Shown here in pieces: positions 17,561 to 25,219 of a DNA stretch of 64,000 nt. Source of the stretch: Kineosporiaceae bacterium (lineage in GTDB: Bacteria > Actinomycetota > Actinomycetes > Actinomycetales > Kineosporiaceae); assembly GCA_016713225.1 (NCBI GenBank), contig JADJPO010000003.1, positions 744,001-808,000 on the forward strand, in the 5' to 3' direction. The translations under genes and the position numbers were made by a program. Position 1 is the first letter of the stretch; every line of letters starts with the position of its first letter. A model generated the notes under the pieces. That model saw only the letters and a list, made by a program, of their open reading frames with translations. It did not search any database and was not told the origin of the DNA.

Positions 17561-17971
17561 TCAGAGTGCGGTGATGCGGCGCACTGGTTGGCCGGTCACT
17601 GCGGCCACGGTCTCGAAGTCGCGGTCCTCGCTGAGAACGATCAGCTGGTGCCGTTCCGCGGTCGCCGCGATCAGTAGGTCGACGGCGCCGGCCGACCGGT
17701 GCTCGCCGCGCCGGGTCAACGCCTCCTGGATCTGCGCCGCCCGCTCGTACGCGCGGTCGGCCATCGGCACCCAGGCGAAGACCTGGCTCAGCAGCCGCTG
17801 CTTGTCGAGCCGGTCGGCCAGCGATCGCGCCGAGTAGAGGAACTCCAGCTCCACGACCGGGCAGACGGCGATCACCCCTGCGGACAGGAAGTCCACCCAT
17901 GCCGCCCGGTGCTCCTTCTGCAGGATCCGGGCCAGGCCCGAGGTGTCGATCAGGAAGCGGGCGACGCTCAC
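17561..17971 (-). CDS. VapC-type PIN-domain ribonuclease toxin
   Basis: A 136-residue PIN domain with the acidic metal-binding set D9 (FLIDTSG), E41/E43 (VVELEF), D98 (AVDLLIAA) and D116/D118 (LSEDRDF). Family members cleave tRNA or other structured RNA when released from antitoxin. Its GTG overlaps the TGA of vapB by the 4-nt GTGA, the standard coupled arrangement. It is convergent with the SNF2 gene across 98 bp containing only short GTCGAC-rich repeats. Confidence 0.88.
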   Translation of the reverse strand: MSVARFLIDTSGLARILQKEHRAAWVDFLSAGVIAVCPVVELEFLYSARSLADRLDKQRLLSQVFAWVPMADRAYERAAQIQEALTRRGEHRSAGAVDLLIAATAERHQLIVLSEDRDFETVAAVTGQPVRRITAL

Positions 17972-18177
17972 CGACGGTCGTCCGTGCCGTCCAGGAGATC
18001 GTCGAAGTCGCCCTGGTCGGCCATCGCCCCCAACTGCTCCAGTGCTCGGAGACGGAGCAGCCGGGCCGACACCTCACGCAGTGCCGCGTTCACCGTGTCC
18101 TTCTTCGTGGTGGTCCCGAGAACCTGCGCCGCCGCCGCAAGCGCCTCGTCGTCGATCTCCACCGGAGTCTTCGTCAT
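17968..18177 (-). CDS. VapB-type antitoxin
   Basis: 69 residues from the ATG at 18177. The N-terminal ribbon-helix-helix pattern (TKTPVEIDDEALAAAAQVLG, then TTKKDTVNAALREV) is typical of VapB. The acidic C-terminal tail (DFDDLLDGTDDRR) would wrap the toxin. An alternative in-frame ATG at 18207 would add ten residues and lie about 11 nt from the predicted transcription start. It probably represses its own promoter, as VapBC complexes do. Confidence 0.85.
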   Translation of the reverse strand: MTKTPVEIDDEALAAAAQVLGTTTKKDTVNAALREVSARLLRLRALEQLGAMADQGDFDDLLDGTDDRR

Positions 18178-18212
18178 TCCCACCGCAGCTCGCCCGCCCC
18201 TCACCATAGTTC

Positions 18213-18254
18213 GATATCCAAGATAGTATATTCGGATGTCTGAGATATCCTCAA
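18213..18254 (-). promoter_or_regulatory. vapBC promoter/operator
   Basis: An AT-rich island in GC-rich DNA. On the minus strand, TTGAGG (18254-18249), 18 nt, then TATACT (18230-18225) fits a housekeeping promoter firing into vapB. The hexamer palindrome GATATC is repeated as GATATCC at 18213-18219 and 18244-18250, 31 bp apart (about three turns), flanking the -10 and overlapping the -35. These are likely binding sites for the VapBC complex. Confidence 0.55.
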
Positions 18255-18330
18255 GCAGGGGGTGGCGTGGCGGTGTTTCTGCCGCAGACGGCGTGGCGCG
18301 TGGACGCCGAGGCACCGACCCCGCCGGTTC

Positions 18331-19539
18331 TCAGCGGCTGGCGCGGGCGATACGCAGGCCGAGGTCGTCCAGCTCGTCCAGGACGGCGCCGGCACCCCAG
18401 ACCTGGTCGCGTTTGCGGTCGGTCAGTGGGCGCAGCACGCCCGCCTCGTGCAGTCGGCCGATGGCGGTGAAGACGCTGCTGCGGGGCGCGTCCACGAGGG
18501 AGCATGCTCCCTCGGAGGACAGGATCGGGTGGGTGGGAAGCTGCGCGAGCAGCTTGGCGGTCGCGCTGTCCGAACGAACCGGCCCTGTGAGAGACCTCCA
18601 TTCGGAGGGGACGGCTTCGAGCCGGGTTGCGGTCGTGGTGGCTTCGGTGGCAGCCGTCCGGCATGCGTGGGCAAAGGTGGCGAGCAAGGGGCGGATCTGC
18701 CCGTTTCGATAGGCCTCCAGCAGGTCGAAGTAGCGCTCGCGATGGGCCACCAGCGCCGAGGCGAGCGGGACGACGATGTGGGTGGTGGCCCGCCGCCGGC
18801 GCAGGATCGTGTTGATCAGCGCCCGACCGATGCGCCCGTTGCCGTCGGTGAAGGGGTGAATGGACTCGAACTGGGCGTGGGCAATCGCAGCCTGCGCCAG
18901 GGCGGGCACGTCGTCGCGGTTGGCGAAGTTCAGTAGATCGGTCATATAGGCGGCCACGGTGTCGGGCGGGGGCGGGACGTACAGCGCGGCGCGGGGGGAG
19001 TGGTCACTGCCGCCGATCCAGTTCTGCATGTCGCGGAGCTGCCCGGCGTGGTCGGCCTCGGACGGGTCATGGGCCATCAGGAGAGCATGCGCTGTCAGGA
19101 TGTTGTCGAGGGCGAGCGGGCGTTCGGAGGAGACGGTGCCAATCATGGAATCCAGCGCGGCCGTGGCTGCCGCCATCGACACGGCGGAGGCGTTCGCACG
19201 GCTGCCGTGCAGGGCACGGGCGTAGTCCTCGAGATCGGCCTCCACCAACTCGATCTTCGATGAGGCAAGGGACTCTGTTCGCAACAGCAGCAATCCGAGG
19301 GCCTTCAACGTGCTGTCGTGGGTGGCGTCCAGGGCAATGATCTGGCGCATTGCCTCCTCGAGGTCGGCGGCCACGGTGCCGTCGAGCACGAGCGAGCGGT
19401 CGGCGATCAGCGGTGGCAGGGATACCGTGACCTCGCGGAGCATCCGATCGTCCCGGGTCCCAGCCCGGAACTGCTGGCGCCACGGACGGACCTCGCGCCG
19501 GTGCGCCGGCCAGTCATCAGCCGAGGTCTCGTCGATCAT
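18331..19539 (-). CDS. Fic-family AMP-transferase with C-terminal winged helix
   Basis: 402 residues. The N-terminal part has the class II inhibitory helix pattern S93-x3-E97 (SSKIE), but the next residue is Leu rather than the usual Gly/Asn. The Fic core motif HPFTDGNGRIGR is complete at residues 228-239. The last ~80 residues (HPILSSEGACSLVDAPRSSV...ALGRLHEAGVL-like) look like a winged helix-turn-helix. Fic proteins transfer AMP or other groups to target proteins. A perfect palindrome covers its promoter, consistent with autoregulation. It is followed on the same strand by vapBC. Confidence 0.88.
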   Translation of the reverse strand: MIDETSADDWPAHRREVRPWRQQFRAGTRDDRMLREVTVSLPPLIADRSLVLDGTVAADLEEAMRQIIALDATHDSTLKALGLLLLRTESLASSKIELVEADLEDYARALHGSRANASAVSMAAATAALDSMIGTVSSERPLALDNILTAHALLMAHDPSEADHAGQLRDMQNWIGGSDHSPRAALYVPPPPDTVAAYMTDLLNFANRDDVPALAQAAIAHAQFESIHPFTDGNGRIGRALINTILRRRRATTHIVVPLASALVAHRERYFDLLEAYRNGQIRPLLATFAHACRTAATEATTTATRLEAVPSEWRSLTGPVRSDSATAKLLAQLPTHPILSSEGACSLVDAPRSSVFTAIGRLHEAGVLRPLTDRKRDQVWGAGAVLDELDDLGLRIARASR

Positions 19540-19571
19540 GGACCTGAACGCCTCTCATCTCGGATCCACTC

Positions 19572-19606
19572 AGCATAGTCCGACTTAGCACTCGTAAGTC
19601 GGACTA
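19572..19606 (-). promoter_or_regulatory. fic promoter with palindromic operator
   Basis: A perfect 12-bp inverted repeat, TAGTCCGACTTA (19576-19587) and TAAGTCGGACTA (19595-19606), with a 7-bp spacer. On the minus strand the candidate -10 TATGCT (19577-19572) overlaps one half-site, and the region 17 nt upstream (GACTTA) is inside the other. A protein bound here would block RNA polymerase. The Fic protein's own C-terminal helix-turn-helix is the obvious candidate. Confidence 0.65.
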
Positions 19607-19649
19607 GCGAGCCGGTTGATCCGAGTTTCTGATGGCACTGACAGCAGAA

Positions 19650-19696
19650 AACCCATGTCGTCCAGGCTCAACTGACCAACCTGACCGACATGGGTT
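19650..19696 (-). terminator. rho-independent terminator of tRNA-Leu
   Basis: On the minus strand, 8 nt after the tRNA 3' end, AACCCATGTCG and its perfect complement (19696-19686 and 19660-19650) form an 11-bp stem. A CAGG/CCTG pair extends it inside the loop, and a short TTTT run follows. It also separates the tRNA from fic downstream. Confidence 0.7.
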
Positions 19697-19704
19697 CTTC
19701 GTCG

Positions 19705-19788
19705 TGTCCGAGGGGGGACTTGAACCCCCATGCCCCTGAGGGCACTAGCACCTCAAGCTAGCGCGTCTGCCAATTCCGCCACCCGGAC
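19705..19788 (-). tRNA. tRNA-Leu(GAG)
   Basis: On the minus strand the acceptor stem GTCCGGG pairs with CTCGGAC (one G-T wobble), followed by discriminator A; CCA is not encoded. The D-arm TGGCGGAATTGGCAGACGC is typical of tRNA-Leu. The anticodon stem CTAGC/GCTAG carries the loop TTGAGGT, giving anticodon GAG (codons CUC/CUU). The long variable arm of a class II tRNA and the T-loop GTTCAAGTC are present. Length 84 nt. Confidence 0.95.
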
Positions 19789-19897
19789 GAGGTGTGGTGC
19801 GACGCCGTGGAGCCACTGTCGTGGCTCGCGGCGCAGACGAGATTAGCACGCGCGCAGCACCCGTCCCGACGGGGTTTCGCCAGCTAGCTTTGCCCCC

Positions 19898-21217
19898 ATG
19901 ACCCCCACTGTGCCCGCACTGCGCGCCGAGGACGAGGTCGTCGAGCTCTGCCGCGACCTGATCCGGATCGACTCCTCCAACTACGGCGATCACTCCGGCC
20001 CGGGGGAGCGCCGGGCGGCCGAATACGTGGCCGCCAGCCTGGCCGAGGTCGGGCTCGACCCGGTGATCCTGGAGTCCCACCCCGGACGGGCCAGTGTCGT
20101 GGCGCGCCTGGCAGGGGCCGACCCCAGCCGGCCGGCGCTGCTGCTGCACGGCCATCTGGACGTCGTCCCGGCACAGGCCGCCGACTGGCAGGTCGACCCG
20201 TTCTCGGCGGAGGTACGCGACGGCTGCATCTGGGGCCGCGGCGCCGTCGACATGAAGGACATGGACGCGATGATCCTGTCGCTGGTGCGCGAGTTCGCCC
20301 GCACCGGCACGAAGCCGCCTCGCGACCTGGTGTTGGCCTTCCCGGCCGACGAGGAGGCCGGCGGCGAGTGGGGCGCCGGCTTCCTGGTGCGCGAACACCC
20401 GCAGCTGTTCGAGGGAGTCAGCGAGGCGATCAGCGAGGTGGGCGGGTTCTCGGTCGAACTGGCCGGACGCCGCGCCTACCTGTTGCAGACCGCGGAGAAG
20501 GGCATCGCCTGGCTGCGCCTGGTCGCCCACGGCCGGGCCGGGCACGGCTCGCAGATCAACACCGACAACGCGGTGACCCGCCTCGCCGCGGCGGTCACCC
20601 GGATCGGCGCCCACCCGTGGCCGATCGAGGTCACCCCGACGGTTCGCGCCTTCCTGGCCGGGATCGAGGAGCTCACCGGCGTGCACCTGCCGGTCGACGA
20701 CCCGGACGCTCTGGTCGCCACGCTGGGCACCACGGCCCGCTGGGTCGGCGCCACCCTGCAGACCACCGCGAACCCCACCGTGTTGCAGGCGGGCTACAAG
20801 CACAACGTGATCCCCGGCGAGGCCAGCGCCCTGATCGACTGCCGCTACCTGCCCGGGCACACCGCGGACGACGTGCGCGCCACGATCCGGGACCTGGCCG
20901 GTGAGGGCATCGACGTCGAGACGGTGACCGAGGCGATCTCCCTCGAGGTGCCGTTCAGCGGTTCGCTCGTCGACGCCATGATCGCGGCGCTCCAGGCCGA
21001 GGACCCGGGCTGCGCCGTCCTGCCGTACTGCCTGTCGGGTGGCACCGACAACAAGGCCTTCGCCGAACTCGGCATCACCGGCTACGGCTTCGCGCCGCTG
21101 CGGCTGCCCGCCGACCTGGACTTCTCCGGCATGTTCCACGGGGTCGACGAACGGGTGCCGATCGAGTCGCTGCTGTTCGGTACCCGGGTGTTGCGGCGGT
21201 TGGTGGCCACCAGCTGA
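19898..21217 (+). CDS. M20-family metallopeptidase
   Basis: 439 residues. The M20 metal site is visible: LLHGHLDVVP with H86 and D88, GRGAVDMKD with D118, and the catalytic Glu pair E152-E153 in PADEEAGG. The dimerisation domain with VAHGRAGHGSQ follows. Members cleave dipeptides or acylated amino acids with zinc. The position matches mycobacterial Rv2141c in the same neighbourhood. TAGCTT (19885-19890) plus 7 nt precedes the ATG, so it is probably leaderless. The substrate is not deducible. Confidence 0.9.
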   Translation: MTPTVPALRAEDEVVELCRDLIRIDSSNYGDHSGPGERRAAEYVAASLAEVGLDPVILESHPGRASVVARLAGADPSRPALLLHGHLDVVPAQAADWQVDPFSAEVRDGCIWGRGAVDMKDMDAMILSLVREFARTGTKPPRDLVLAFPADEEAGGEWGAGFLVREHPQLFEGVSEAISEVGGFSVELAGRRAYLLQTAEKGIAWLRLVAHGRAGHGSQINTDNAVTRLAAAVTRIGAHPWPIEVTPTVRAFLAGIEELTGVHLPVDDPDALVATLGTTARWVGATLQTTANPTVLQAGYKHNVIPGEASALIDCRYLPGHTADDVRATIRDLAGEGIDVETVTEAISLEVPFSGSLVDAMIAALQAEDPGCAVLPYCLSGGTDNKAFAELGITGYGFAPLRLPADLDFSGMFHGVDERVPIESLLFGTRVLRRLVATS

Positions 21218-21239
21218 TCGACGACGATCGAGATCTCCA

Positions 21240-21611
21240 GCCAGGTTGCCCACCGACATGCCGTCGACCTCTCACCCCAGGTGACGCAGGACGTAGCAGC
21301 CCGGGGCTCGACACGCAGGCTGCGGTGCAGGGGCGACTCGGACGTCCGGCTGATGGTGCGGGCCAGGGTCGAACCACCCTCGGGGTTCATGCCGAACGCC
21401 ATCGCGACCGCCTCGACCGCGGTCGACGTGCCGCTGCCGTTCTCGCCGACGAGAACCGTCGCGGGCCCCGGATCGAGCCTGCCGCCGCCCAGCAATCGCC
21501 GCACGGCGGGGATCGTCGCGGGCCACGCAGCGGTGTCGAGGGACTCGTCCGGCTCGACCACGACGCGGCGCACCGGAAGCCGGAAGCTCTTGTCCACGAA
21601 AGGGTCCGGCG
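21240..21611 (-). pseudogene. remnant of an AAA (SMC-like) ATPase gene
   Basis: The minus strand, directly after the DUF5703 gene, encodes a piece matching the start of small actinobacterial AAA ATPases: DKSFRLPVRRVVVEPDE, then VLVGENGSGTSTAVEAVAMA and MNPEGGSTLAR, then SPLHRSLR. The Walker A Lys is Thr (GENGSGTS instead of GENGSGKS). After SPLHRSLR the resemblance is lost and the frame runs antisense into the M20 gene; Walker B is absent. The frame is open upstream to 21654, inside the neighbour. Truncation plus loss of the nucleotide-binding Lys indicates decay. Confidence 0.6.
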
Positions 21612-21866
21612 TCAGGCGGTGCGCACGACACGGATGATGCGGCGTCGGATCCACGCCCGGCGCACGCCACCCAGATAGAGCCGTACCCGCGCCACCTCCC
21701 AGTGGCCGTGTTCGGCCAGATCGGCCAGCACCGACTGGGCCTCCTGCCGGCTCACCCGGGGGCGGAAGGCGACCACGCGGTATTCGTATTCAGCCCGCGA
21801 GTCCGGTAGATCCTCGGGCAGCGGATCCACCGGATGCAGGGCGAAGAGAGTCGAGGGCTCGGTCAT
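21612..21866 (-). CDS. DUF5703 family protein
   Basis: 84 residues from the ATG at 21866. The conserved pattern of this small actinobacterial family is clear: EYEYRVVAFRP, SRQEAQSVLADLAEHGHWEV, ARVRLYLGGVRRAWIRR and a C-terminal IIRVVRT. Function is unknown. The family commonly sits beside M20 peptidase genes, as here. It is divergent from the acidic-protein gene, with only 36 bp between starts. Confidence 0.8.
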   Translation of the reverse strand: MTEPSTLFALHPVDPLPEDLPDSRAEYEYRVVAFRPRVSRQEAQSVLADLAEHGHWEVARVRLYLGGVRRAWIRRRIIRVVRTA

Positions 21867-21902
21867 CACGCCAATGTCACCACGAACCGCTACGGTCATG
21901 CC

Positions 21903-22244
21903 ATGACGACGGATCCGCGGGCTGCACTCGATCGTCTGATGGCAGCCCTGGAGGCTCACCTGCAGGCGGCCGGACGACGCCAGGGCGAGGCCGATCCCGC
22001 GGTGGTCGCGGCCTATCAGACCCTGGCTGACGCGTTCGAGACCTACGACGAGGCGCTCTACACCGCCTTCGACGAGGTCACCCCGTTCGTCCTCTACGAC
22101 GACACCGAGGACGCCGACGACCTGGACGACGACGACGTCGACGAGTTGGACGACGACGAGTTGGACGACGACGAACTCGACGAGGACGTCGTCGACGAGT
22201 TGGACGAGGTCAGCGACGACCTCGAGGACGCCGACGCCCGCTGA
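21903..22244 (+). CDS. small acidic protein with Asp-rich tail
   Basis: 113 residues. The first ~65 are a helical domain (DRLMAALEAHLQAAGRR, ADAFETYDEALYTAFDEVTPF). The remainder is almost purely Asp/Glu with scattered Leu/Val, encoded by GACGAC-type repeats (22100-22235). TACGGT (21891-21896) plus 6 nt precedes the ATG, suggesting a leaderless transcript. Similar proteins with an acidic tail occur at this place in other actinobacteria, but no function is known to me. Confidence 0.65.
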   Translation: MTTDPRAALDRLMAALEAHLQAAGRRQGEADPAVVAAYQTLADAFETYDEALYTAFDEVTPFVLYDDTEDADDLDDDDVDELDDDELDDDELDEDVVDELDEVSDDLEDADAR

Positions 22245-22256
22245 GTGCCCGTCGCC

Positions 22257-23207
22257 TCAGGCGACCGACACCTCGTCCAACGCCATCCGGATCTCGGGCG
22301 GCAACTCCAGTTCCTCGCTGGCCAACGCTGCGCGCAGCTGAGCCGCGGTGCGCGCTCCCAGCAACAGCGAGGCGATTCCCGCCCGGTCGCGCGCCCAGGC
22401 CAACGCGACCTCGAGGGGCGCTGCGCCCAACCCGTCCGCGGCGATGACCACAGCGTCGACGATCCGGCGCGAACGCGCGTCCAGGTAGGGCTCGACGAAG
22501 CCCGACAGGTGCGGTGAGGCGCCGCGGGAGTCGGCCGGCGTCCCCCCGCGGTACTTGCCGGTGAGCACACCCCGACCCAACGGCGACCAGGCCAGGACCC
22601 CGATACCCAGGGCTCGCGCTGCCGGCAGGAGCTCGCGCTCTGCCTCGCGCTGCACCAGGGAGTACTCCACCTCGGCGCCCACCAGGTCGACGGGCACGCC
22701 CAGCGCATGGCGAGCCAGGGTGTGCGCGTGGGCGGTCTGCCACCCGGTGTAGTTCGACACACCGACGTAGCGCGCCCGACCGCTCGCCACGGCCGAACTC
22801 AGCGCGGACAACGTCTCCTCCAGGGGCACGCCATCGCTCCAGCCGCGCACCAGCCACAGGTCGACATGGTCGGTGCCGAGCCGGCGTAACGAGGAATCCA
22901 GATCGGCCAGCAACGCGCGGCGCGAGGGGTCGGTACGCAATCGGCCGTCGCGGCGCGAGGCCCCGGCCTTGGTGCAGATCGCGACCTCATCGCGGGAGAT
23001 CACCGACGACAACAGTTTGCCGATCAGGGCCTCCGCCGCGCCGTCCCCGTAGGACGCCGCAGTGTCCAGCAGGGTGCCGCCGGACTCGACGAACGCGACG
23101 ACCTGCTCGGCCGCCTCGTGCTCGTCGGTGTCGCGGCCCCAGGTCAGCGACCCCAGACCCAACCGCGACACCCGTAGACCGCTGTGACCGACCGTGCGCT
23201 CCTCCAC
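22257..23207 (-). CDS. aldo/keto reductase family protein
   Basis: 316 residues from the GTG at 23207, chosen because TAGGTT plus 7 nt precedes it and the protein then begins near the family's usual start (VEERTVGHSGLRVSRLGLG). The (beta/alpha)8 landmarks are present: DTAASYGDG with the catalytic Asp and Tyr, ICTKAG with the Lys, and YVGVSNYTGWQ. The usual catalytic His (consensus DLYQIHWPD) is replaced by Arg in DLWLVRGWSD. It may therefore be a poor reductase or have another role. It is convergent with the acidic-protein gene. Confidence 0.85.
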   Translation of the reverse strand: MEERTVGHSGLRVSRLGLGSLTWGRDTDEHEAAEQVVAFVESGGTLLDTAASYGDGAAEALIGKLLSSVISRDEVAICTKAGASRRDGRLRTDPSRRALLADLDSSLRRLGTDHVDLWLVRGWSDGVPLEETLSALSSAVASGRARYVGVSNYTGWQTAHAHTLARHALGVPVDLVGAEVEYSLVQREAERELLPAARALGIGVLAWSPLGRGVLTGKYRGGTPADSRGASPHLSGFVEPYLDARSRRIVDAVVIAADGLGAAPLEVALAWARDRAGIASLLLGARTAAQLRAALASEELELPPEIRMALDEVSVA

Positions 23208-23274
23208 GATTCGCAACCTACCGTCATCGGCGTCCCACAGTGGAGACACAGGTTGCCCCGCTAGGGTCGTGACC

Positions 23275-24339
23275 GTGCAGCTCGGACTGAATCTCGGCTA
23301 CTGGGGAGCCGGCAACGACAAGGACAACCTGGTCCTCGCCCAGGAAGCCGATCGGCTCGGGTACGCCGTCTGTTGGGCCGCGGAGGCCTACGGCTCCGAC
23401 GTCCCCACGGTCTTGACCTGGGTGGCGGCGCAGACCCAGCGCATCGACGTCGGCGCCGCCGTGATGCAGATCCCGGCGCGGACCCCCGCGATGACGGCGA
23501 TGACCGCCGCCACCCTGGACTCGCTCTCCGGTGGCCGGTTCCGGCTGGGCCTGGGGGTCAGCGGCCCGCAGGTCTCCGAGGGCTGGCACGGCGTCCGGTT
23601 CGACGACCCGCTCGGCCGCACCCGCGAGTACGTCGAGATCGTCCGGACGGCGCTGCGTCGCGAGAAGGTGACACACAGCGGACGCCACTACACGCTGCCG
23701 CTGCCCGATGGACCCGGTAAGGCGCTGCAGCTCACGGTGCACCCGGCCCGCGAGGCGATCCCGGTCTACCTGGCCGCGGTCGGACCCAAGAATCTGGCCC
23801 TGACCGGTGAGATCGCCGACGGCTGGCTCGGCATCTTCTTCTCACCCGAACACGGCGCGATGTCGATCGACCCGATCCGCGCGGCCCGGGTGGCCGCCGG
23901 CCGGGCGAGTGCCGAGGCGCCGCTGGCCGGTTTCGACATCGTTCCCACCGTGCCGGTGGTGCTCGGTGACGATGTCGCCGAGGCGGCGAACGCCGTCCGC
24001 CTCTACACCGCGCTCTACGTCGGCGGCATGGGCAGCCGCAAGCAGAACTTCTACAACGCGCTGGTCCGTCGGATGGGATACGAGCAGGTCGCGCAGACCG
24101 TGCAGGATCTGTACCTGGATCGCCGGCCCTTCGAGGCCGCCGAGGCGCTGCCGGTCGGACTTCTCGACGCCACCGCGCTGTTGGGAACCCGCGATCGCAT
24201 CGCCGACCGGCTTCACGCCTACGCCGAAGCCGGGGTCAGCACCCTCAGCGTGGTGCCGATGGCCGGCTCGCTGCCGGATCGGCTGCAGACATTGCGCACC
24301 ATGGTCGAGGCCGTCGAGCGGGCGGGACTGTCCTCGTGA
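23275..24339 (+). CDS. LLM class F420-dependent oxidoreductase
   Basis: 354 residues of the luciferase-like TIM-barrel type (QLGLNLGYWGAG, VCWAAEAYGSD, GAAVMQIPARTPAMTAMTAA, LGLGVSGPQVSEGWHG). In actinobacteria this class uses cofactor F420 to reduce or oxidise small molecules. TAGGGT (23262-23267) plus 7 nt precedes the GTG, so it is probably leaderless. Its stop overlaps the uppP start (GTGA), so both genes share a transcript. The substrate is unknown. Confidence 0.88.
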   Translation: MQLGLNLGYWGAGNDKDNLVLAQEADRLGYAVCWAAEAYGSDVPTVLTWVAAQTQRIDVGAAVMQIPARTPAMTAMTAATLDSLSGGRFRLGLGVSGPQVSEGWHGVRFDDPLGRTREYVEIVRTALRREKVTHSGRHYTLPLPDGPGKALQLTVHPAREAIPVYLAAVGPKNLALTGEIADGWLGIFFSPEHGAMSIDPIRAARVAAGRASAEAPLAGFDIVPTVPVVLGDDVAEAANAVRLYTALYVGGMGSRKQNFYNALVRRMGYEQVAQTVQDLYLDRRPFEAAEALPVGLLDATALLGTRDRIADRLHAYAEAGVSTLSVVPMAGSLPDRLQTLRTMVEAVERAGLSS

Positions 24340-25175
24340 GCGATCCGCTCGGCTATGTGGACGCTGTCATCCTGGGGATCGTCGAGGGACTCACCGAGTT
24401 CCTGCCCGTGTCGAGCACGGGCCACCTGACCATCGCCGAGAAGCTGCTCGGGCAGCCGGTCGACGACCCGGCGGTCACCGCCTTCACCGCGATCATCCAG
24501 TTCGGCGCCATCGTGGCGACCTTCCTGTACTTCCGGGCCGACTTCGCCCGGCTGATCGGCGCCTGGGTGCGGGGGTTGCGCTCACCCGAGCACCGCACCG
24601 ACCGCGATTATCAGTTCGCCTGGTACGTGATCGCCGGTTCGACCCCGATCGTGGTCGCGGCGCTGGCCCTCAAGGACCTGATCGAGGGCCCGCTGCGCAG
24701 CCTGTGGGTGGTGGCCGGTGCGCTGATCGCCTGGAGTGCCGTGATGTACCTCGCCGAGAAGCGTGGCCGGCAGAAGTACGGCGAGGGCGATCTCACGCTG
24801 CGCCAGGTCGTGGTCATCGGGCTGGCCCAGTGCATCGCCCTGGTGCCCGGGGTGTCGCGGTCCGGCGCCACGATCAGCGCGGGCCTGCTGCAGGACGTCG
24901 ATCGGGTGACGGCCACCCGGCTGTCGTTCTTCCTGGCCATCCCGGCCCTGACCGGAGCCGGGCTCTACACCCTCAAGGACATCGACACCTCGGTGGTCGG
25001 CTGGGGGCCGCTCGCGGTCGGCACCCTGGTCAGCTTCGTGGTGGCCTACGCCTCGATCGCCTGGCTGCTGCAGTTCGTGGCCAAGCACCCGATCACCGTG
25101 TTCGTCGGGTACCGCATCGTGCTCGGCGCGGCCGTGATGGTGGCGCTCGCCGCCGGCTGGCTCAGCGCCACCTGA
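24336..25175 (+). CDS. uppP: undecaprenyl-diphosphatase UppP (BacA)
   Basis: 279 residues, polytopic. Signature 1, GIVEGLTEFLPVSSTGH (14-30), contains the catalytic Glu-rich region; signature 2, PGVSRSGAT, lies near 171-179. It dephosphorylates undecaprenyl diphosphate so the lipid carrier can be reused for cell-wall synthesis, and raises bacitracin tolerance. The GTG overlaps the stop of the F420 enzyme gene by 4 nt. The position matches mycobacterial Rv2136c. Confidence 0.95.
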   Translation: MSDPLGYVDAVILGIVEGLTEFLPVSSTGHLTIAEKLLGQPVDDPAVTAFTAIIQFGAIVATFLYFRADFARLIGAWVRGLRSPEHRTDRDYQFAWYVIAGSTPIVVAALALKDLIEGPLRSLWVVAGALIAWSAVMYLAEKRGRQKYGEGDLTLRQVVVIGLAQCIALVPGVSRSGATISAGLLQDVDRVTATRLSFFLAIPALTGAGLYTLKDIDTSVVGWGPLAVGTLVSFVVAYASIAWLLQFVAKHPITVFVGYRIVLGAAVMVALAAGWLSAT

Positions 25176-25219
25176 GGCGCGCAGGTCCCGGAACGCGCCG
25201 CCGGGCTAGGCTCCTGGTC

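Noticed and set aside
15321..18077. Very long open frame antisense to the SNF2 gene
   Set aside because: It has no family motifs, and long antisense frames are a by-product of third-position GC bias. The same holds for other long antisense frames across the window.
19705..19788. tRNA-Leu as the attachment site of an integrated element carrying fic-vapBC-SNF2
   Set aside because: No integrase and no second copy of the tRNA 3' end were seen within the window.
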